64,000 nt of DNA, taken from assembly GCA_964581465.1 (NCBI GenBank), contig CAZOOP010000009.1, forward strand, positions 22,825 to 86,824, read 5' to 3'. Both the position numbers and the translations under genes were made by a program. The notes below the pieces were generated by a model. That model was not told where the DNA came from. It saw only the letters and a list, made by a program, of their open reading frames with translations, and did no database searches. The stretch comes from WJMB01 sp964581465 (GTDB lineage Bacteria; RBG-13-66-14). Position 1 is the first letter of the stretch. The number at the start of each line of letters is the position of its first letter. Below, piece by piece: positions 60,109-64,000 of the stretch.

Positions 60109-61470
60109 CTAACCGGCGAGGAGATTGCGTACTTCTTCGACGATGTCTTCAGCGGCGACGCTGGTTTGGTGTCCGTCGGCCAGACGTTTGAGGTTGACCT
60201 TGCCGGCGGCGGCCTCCTCGGGGCCGATCAGGGCCACCAGGGGGATACCCAGCCGATCGGCGTACTTGAACTGCTTACCGAGCTTGGCCTCCTCGAGGTA
60301 GACCTCGGTGTCGATCCCGCAGCGACGCAACCCGGCGGCGAGCCGCAGCGCGGCGGAGCGGGTCGCGGGGCCGAAGTCGGCCACCAGTACCCGGGTGCGG
60401 CTGGGCCGCTCGGTGATCATCCCCAGTTGCTCCATTGCGGCGAAGATGCGGTCGATGCCGATGGTGGTGCCCGTGGCGGGGAGATCCCGCTTGGCGAAGC
60501 GGCCCACCAGGCCGTCGTAGCGACCGCCGCCGGTCAGCGAGCCGATGTGGGGCTTGGCCGGCAGGACGCTCTCGAAGATCGGCCCGGTGTAGTAATCCAG
60601 CCCCCGGGCCAGCCAGGGGGTGAAGGACCACTGCTCGTCGGGGACGCCCAGGGCCTCCAGGGCCGTGAAGAGGGCTTCGAGCTCGTCGAGGGCCGGGCGC
60701 AGCTCGGCGGCGTAACGGCCCAAGGCGGCGAGCTTGTCGGCGGCGGCGGCGCTCCCGGCGGCTTCACCCAATTCGAAAAGGCGCAGCAATCGGTGGACGG
60801 CCTCGGCGGGGACCCGCTCGCGATCGAACTCGGCCTCGACGCCGTCGCGGCCGACCTTGTCGTACTTGTCCAGGCAGCGGCAGACCTTGGCCAGCTCCGT
60901 CTGGGGATCCAGCCCGGCCCAGGCGGTCAGGGCGCCCAGCAGGCGGCGGTCGTTGACCAGGATGACGAAGCGTCGCTGGTCCGCTCCGAAGCCCAGATCG
61001 GCCAGCACCCCGGCGGTCAGGGCGATGATCTCGGCGTCGGCCAGCGTCGAGTCCACCCCGACGATGTCGGCGTCGCACTGCACGAACTCGCGGAAGCGGC
61101 CCTGGCGCAGTTGAGGGCGGTCGGCCCGCCAGACCGGCTGGATCTGGTAGCGTCGGAAGGGCAGGGGTATCTGATCCGGGTACTGGGCCACCACCCGGGC
61201 CAGGGGGACGGTCAGATCGTAGTGCAGGGCCAGCTCGTCGCCGCCCTTGTAGGCCAGGTTGTAGATCAGCTTGTCGGCCTCGCCGCCGGACTTGCCGGTG
61301 AGGATCTCCAAATACTCGAAAGCCGGGGTCTGCAGGGGGGCGAAGCCGTAGCGGTGGAAAGCGCCGCGGATGGTCTCGAGGATATCCTCGCGGGGGATCA
61401 TCGCGGCGGGCAGGAAGTCCCGGGTGCCTTTGAAGATGCGGGGGGTGATGCGCTGGGGTGTCTGGCTCAT
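60109..61470 (-). CDS. hisS: Histidyl-tRNA synthetase
   Basis: HisRS attaches histidine to tRNA-His. The 453-residue class II enzyme has the opening RIFKGTRDFLP, motif 2 (FREFVQCDADIVG), the histidine-specific LDYYTGPIFE and GGGRYDGLVGRF in motif 3, and a C-terminal anticodon-binding domain (VLVADFGPATRSAALRLA). It is slightly longer than bacterial norm (about 425). No strong ribosome site precedes ATG 61470. It stands alone on the minus strand. Confidence 0.97.
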   Translation of the reverse strand: MSQTPQRITPRIFKGTRDFLPAAMIPREDILETIRGAFHRYGFAPLQTPAFEYLEILTGKSGGEADKLIYNLAYKGGDELALHYDLTVPLARVVAQYPDQIPLPFRRYQIQPVWRADRPQLRQGRFREFVQCDADIVGVDSTLADAEIIALTAGVLADLGFGADQRRFVILVNDRRLLGALTAWAGLDPQTELAKVCRCLDKYDKVGRDGVEAEFDRERVPAEAVHRLLRLFELGEAAGSAAAADKLAALGRYAAELRPALDELEALFTALEALGVPDEQWSFTPWLARGLDYYTGPIFESVLPAKPHIGSLTGGGRYDGLVGRFAKRDLPATGTTIGIDRIFAAMEQLGMITERPSRTRVLVADFGPATRSAALRLAAGLRRCGIDTEVYLEEAKLGKQFKYADRLGIPLVALIGPEEAAAGKVNLKRLADGHQTSVAAEDIVEEVRNLLAG

Positions 61471-61505
61471 GGCTGGGGTGGGTTGGGAGCGGACGACCGG
61501 GCGTG

Positions 61506-61535
61506 TTGACCCCGGGGCGTCCGGACCGCTAGAAT
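61506..61535 (+). promoter_or_regulatory. Promoter of a small membrane protein gene
   Basis: TTGACC (61506-61511), an 18-bp spacer and TAGAAT (61530-61535). It is 245 bp before the start codon, so the leader is long. Confidence 0.5.
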
Positions 61536-61779
61536 GAGGGAGTGGGATGCTGGCGGAGTCAGGTTGCAGTCTTCAGTTGACGGCCTCGATTGTTATCGCA
61601 ACCGCCGGCTGCTGGATGGCCGGTGATTCCGCTTTCGGGTTTTTTAGCCGCTTCACCGTTCGAAGAATCCACCCGGAGAGCTACTCGGTACTGACGGGAC
61701 CGAAGCCTTTTCCGCCGGACCAACGGTGCGATGACGCCGTTAACGGGCTTACCGGATCAAACAACCCGCTGGAGTGAAT

Positions 61780-62148
61780 ATGAACGATCCGCGTCAACGC
61801 GGCGGTTGTCTGACCGCCTGGCTGGTGCTGGTCATCCTGGCCGGCGCCTTCACCGCGACGATGAACTTTTTCCTCTCCGACACCTCGGCGGACTGGGCCG
61901 GCCACGTCGACTTCTCCGATGTCTGGATCTTCGTCGCCTGGGGTTTGATCGGCCTGAGCCAACTGATCGGCGGTGTTGCGCTGATGCTCTGGAAGCGCTG
62001 GGGCTTCTGGCTGATCAGCGCCGGAGCCCTGGGCAATCTGGGCATCCAGCTCTACCTGGAGTACCCGGTCTATTTCCTGCTCTGGGTCTTCATCGGGCCG
62101 TTGCTGCTCTTCCTGTTGATGCGCCCCCAGTGGGATGATTTTACCTAG
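61780..62148 (+). CDS. Small four-helix membrane protein
   Basis: The 122-residue product starts at ATG 61780, with GGAG five nucleotides upstream. It has about four hydrophobic helices (about 15-33, 48-70, 75-92, 95-115) joined by short loops, one Gly-rich. No catalytic or transport motif is recognised. Its end overlaps the end of the convergent lipoprotein gene by 8 bp. Confidence 0.65.
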   Translation: MNDPRQRGGCLTAWLVLVILAGAFTATMNFFLSDTSADWAGHVDFSDVWIFVAWGLIGLSQLIGGVALMLWKRWGFWLISAGALGNLGIQLYLEYPVYFLLWVFIGPLLLFLLMRPQWDDFT

Positions 62149-63256
62149 CCGACGATCCCGGGGCTGCTTCCGGAGGATCTAAGCGCGCCAGGGGCAGCAG
62201 GTCGCCCAGGAGCTGGCGTAGGTTCTTGAAGGCCCGCTGGCGTCCGGCGATGCGCAGCGCCGGGATCAGCACCAGCGACCCGTGGTCGTCATCTGGGTCG
62301 GTTTCCTTAAAAAGATATTCAGCGCGGAAGCGCAGGCGGCGGTTCGGCTCGGTCGGGCCGCCGTCTGTTTCTTCAATGAGTTCCTGCTCGAAGGTTCCCA
62401 GTTGCAGGAAACCCGGCGGCTCCAGCGAGAGCAGCACCAAACCCGGGGGTTGCCGCGAGAGCCTCGGGGTGATCAGCTCGTACTCGAGCTCGATGCGATC
62501 CCCCCGACGCAGCACTTGGTCGAAATGCAGTCTGTGGGCCAGGGTATGGTAGCTCTCCCGGGGCAGGGCGTCCCAGATGGATTCCAGACGACCCTCGAGC
62601 TCCTCGCGCAGGCGGTCGGCCTCGTAGACCCCGCCGATGGAACGCAGCGGGCCGGTCTCGGCCCAGGCGGCGGCGACGTCGCCGGAACGCAGGAAGCCCC
62701 AGGCTCGGTAGTGGCGGATGGTGCGCTCCAGGCCCTGGGGCAGGATGCCCAGCTCGACCAGGTCCAACCCCGGAGGGAGCAGCGAGTCGGGGTGATCCAG
62801 CAGGCGGGGGTCCTCGGAGAGTCGTTTCTCCAGGGCCACCAGGATGCGCCGCCGCAGGCTGTCCAAGCGGTCGTGGGTGTACTCGGGCAGCCAGTTGTCG
62901 TTGATCAGGATCCAGCGCGGCCGGCAGAAGAGATAGACCGCAGTGTCCAGGTCATCGTTGCGCAGAGCCCGCTCGGCATCGGCGACGTCGAGCATCGCCC
63001 GGCAGGTGCGCAGGCCGTTCTCGACGGATTCGGCCAGTTCCGGGTCGTTCACCCGCCCGTAGAGCTCGATGGCCTCCTCGTAACGTCCCATGTCCTTGGC
63101 CTCCTCGGCCCGGGCGAAGACCTCCGAGGTCGAGTCCTGTGTACAAGCCAGAAAAGCACAGGCCAGAAAAGCGCAGGCCAGCAGGGTGCAAACCGGCGGC
63201 GTCGTCGGCGCGACGGTGTTCCGGGGCCATCGGGACTGGATTGAACGATCACGCAT
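62141..63256 (-). CDS. Lipoprotein with three adjacent candidate lipoboxes
   Basis: The 371-residue product has a signal peptide with three Cys in series (LLAC, FLAC, FLAC), produced by a 15-bp tandem duplication (unit near 63150-63180). A TPR-like helical segment follows (SEVFARAEEAKDMGRYEEAIELYGR), then mixed alpha/beta sequence with a beta-rich C-terminus (about 250-340, DRIELEYELITPRL...GFLQLGTFE). Only the last Cys before TQDSTSEV is a classical acylation site. Function is unknown. Confidence 0.72.
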   Translation of the reverse strand: MRDRSIQSRWPRNTVAPTTPPVCTLLACAFLACAFLACTQDSTSEVFARAEEAKDMGRYEEAIELYGRVNDPELAESVENGLRTCRAMLDVADAERALRNDDLDTAVYLFCRPRWILINDNWLPEYTHDRLDSLRRRILVALEKRLSEDPRLLDHPDSLLPPGLDLVELGILPQGLERTIRHYRAWGFLRSGDVAAAWAETGPLRSIGGVYEADRLREELEGRLESIWDALPRESYHTLAHRLHFDQVLRRGDRIELEYELITPRLSRQPPGLVLLSLEPPGFLQLGTFEQELIEETDGGPTEPNRRLRFRAEYLFKETDPDDDHGSLVLIPALRIAGRQRAFKNLRQLLGDLLPLARLDPPEAAPGSSAR

Positions 63257-63542
63257 ACTTACCAGTCTAGCATATCCGGGCGATTCGATGCGCCCGTGGC
63301 GTTACCGCGATCGACTTCTCGTCTGCAAACAGGTCGGCACAGGTGGCGCGGTAGCATTCAGACGCTGGTCAGGACACCGGAACCCGTTGATTGGCGGGCT
63401 GATGGCGGGGCTGGTGATCAGCGGAGCGAAGCGGACCCGCATCAACGCTTCAGCGGGCTGCCGGGTAACCGGAAGGCTGTCGTTACCGCTGGATAAGCCG
63501 CCTGCTGAAAAAGCGGGACCGCCCCTCGTGAGCAATTGCGGG
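63257..63542. other. Intergenic DNA, nothing recognised
   Basis: No gene is supported. It contains GTAACCGGAAGGCTGTCGTTACC (an imperfect palindrome near 63463-63487). Confidence 0.4.
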
Positions 63543-63835
63543 TGGGATCATCACCAGAAACCGAAACAAACCTGCGCAACTTGTTAAAGATGCGTTACTT
63601 GTGAAAGACGCATGTGACGTGGGCCTGGTTCCCACCCGCGGTGCGGTGTCAACGCGTGAAGCCGGAGACGGGCCGAAACCGCTGAAGCGGGCCATGGACC
63701 GCCGTCGGAGGAAACAACAGCCTCGGGCTTCCGGCGGAACTGAAGGCAAGGCCGGGTTTGGCGCCGTCATCCATTGGTATAGCAAGGCGGCGGTGTGACA
63801 ATAGCGGCGAGTGTGAACTATCAAGCTATGAATGA
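63543..63835 (-). repeat. Dispersed repeat family R1, copy D (inverted)
   Basis: The reverse complement has the blocks ATTGTCACACCGCCGCC, AGTTCCGCCGGAAGCC, GGCTGTTG, GTTGAC, AGTTGCGCAGG and GGTTTCTGGTGATGATCCC, collinear with copies A-C. AGTTCCGCCGGAAGCC is identical to copy A. Confidence 0.75.
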
Positions 63836-64000
63836 AAACCTACATACGGATGAATCTGTTAGGGATCACTTAACTGTCACGGACCATGGTGTTACTGGAT
63901 AACGTTCTGAGACATGCGGTCAGCAGGCAATCAGGCGCGCACATTGAGTGAGCTGCTTGTGGCAGGTACGTGGATTTTCACATTCCCAGGATGCCCGTAG

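Overview
The window looks like chromosome of an uncultured, high-GC, diderm bacterium. Coding DNA is strongly GC-rich, codons favour G or C in third position, and GTG and TTG starts are common. An LptC-like lipoprotein, tandem POTRA domains, an AsmA/YdbH-like protein with a YdbL-like partner, PorV-like beta-barrels and many lipobox signal peptides all point to an outer membrane. Several secreted proteins end in a FlgD-like/type-IX-like C-terminal domain (PNPS/A motif, then xLAVYDxxGRRV, GxYxxRL and a final RRLxxxR), as is common in FCB-related and candidate phyla such as Coatesbacteria. The phylum is an inference, not a demonstration.

Layout. 1-2 kb: AT-richer non-coding DNA with dispersed repeats. 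2.0-5.0 kb: uvrA behind a palindromic operator candidate. 5.2-7.8 kb: three surface/lipoprotein genes, one a six-repeat probable beta-propeller. 8.8-13.2 kb: an outer-membrane-type lipoprotein, then cdaA-cdaR and a TPR-POTRA protein. 13.9-18.1 kb: a serine hydrolase, a lipoprotein and a propeller protein with a sorting domain. 18.4-28.4 kb, minus strand: ABC exporter, lytic transglycosylase, tRNA methyltransferase, MFS transporter, glycosyltransferase-like protein, MltG and a Nudix hydrolase, with an orphan fumarase beta-subunit gene on the plus strand. 28.8-30.9 kb: pgk and an LptC-like gene. 31.8-38.0 kb: a C25 (gingipain-like) peptidase divergent from an HExxH metallopeptidase, then a PorV-like barrel, resembling a type-IX-like secretion cargo/shuttle group. 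38.5-45.0 kb: YdbL-like lipoprotein, unknown gene, ridA, lipoprotein, AsmA-like protein. 45.5-52.7 kb: tRNA-Lys, two surE paralogues, a small DMT transporter, an IS1595-like remnant, two related membrane proteins and a 53-residue zinc-ribbon gene. 53-64 kb: tRNA-Leu, a 1190-residue secreted protein, an Lgt-like protein, a TPR protein, hisS and two small-envelope genes.

The most unusual content lies between genes. Seven intergenic sites carry one architecture: an inner perfect inverted repeat of 20-36 bp with the invariant core GGCACGTTTCTTGC and a compensatorily varying extension, usually nested inside a second, sequence-unrelated inverted repeat of 10-20 bp placed 20-44 bp further out. Separately, most long gaps are AT-richer and carry diverged copies of at least three other dispersed repeat families (here R1, R2, R3), in both orientations, with no convincing coding capacity. 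Gene positions were read by eye from sequence and reading frames; no database search was possible.
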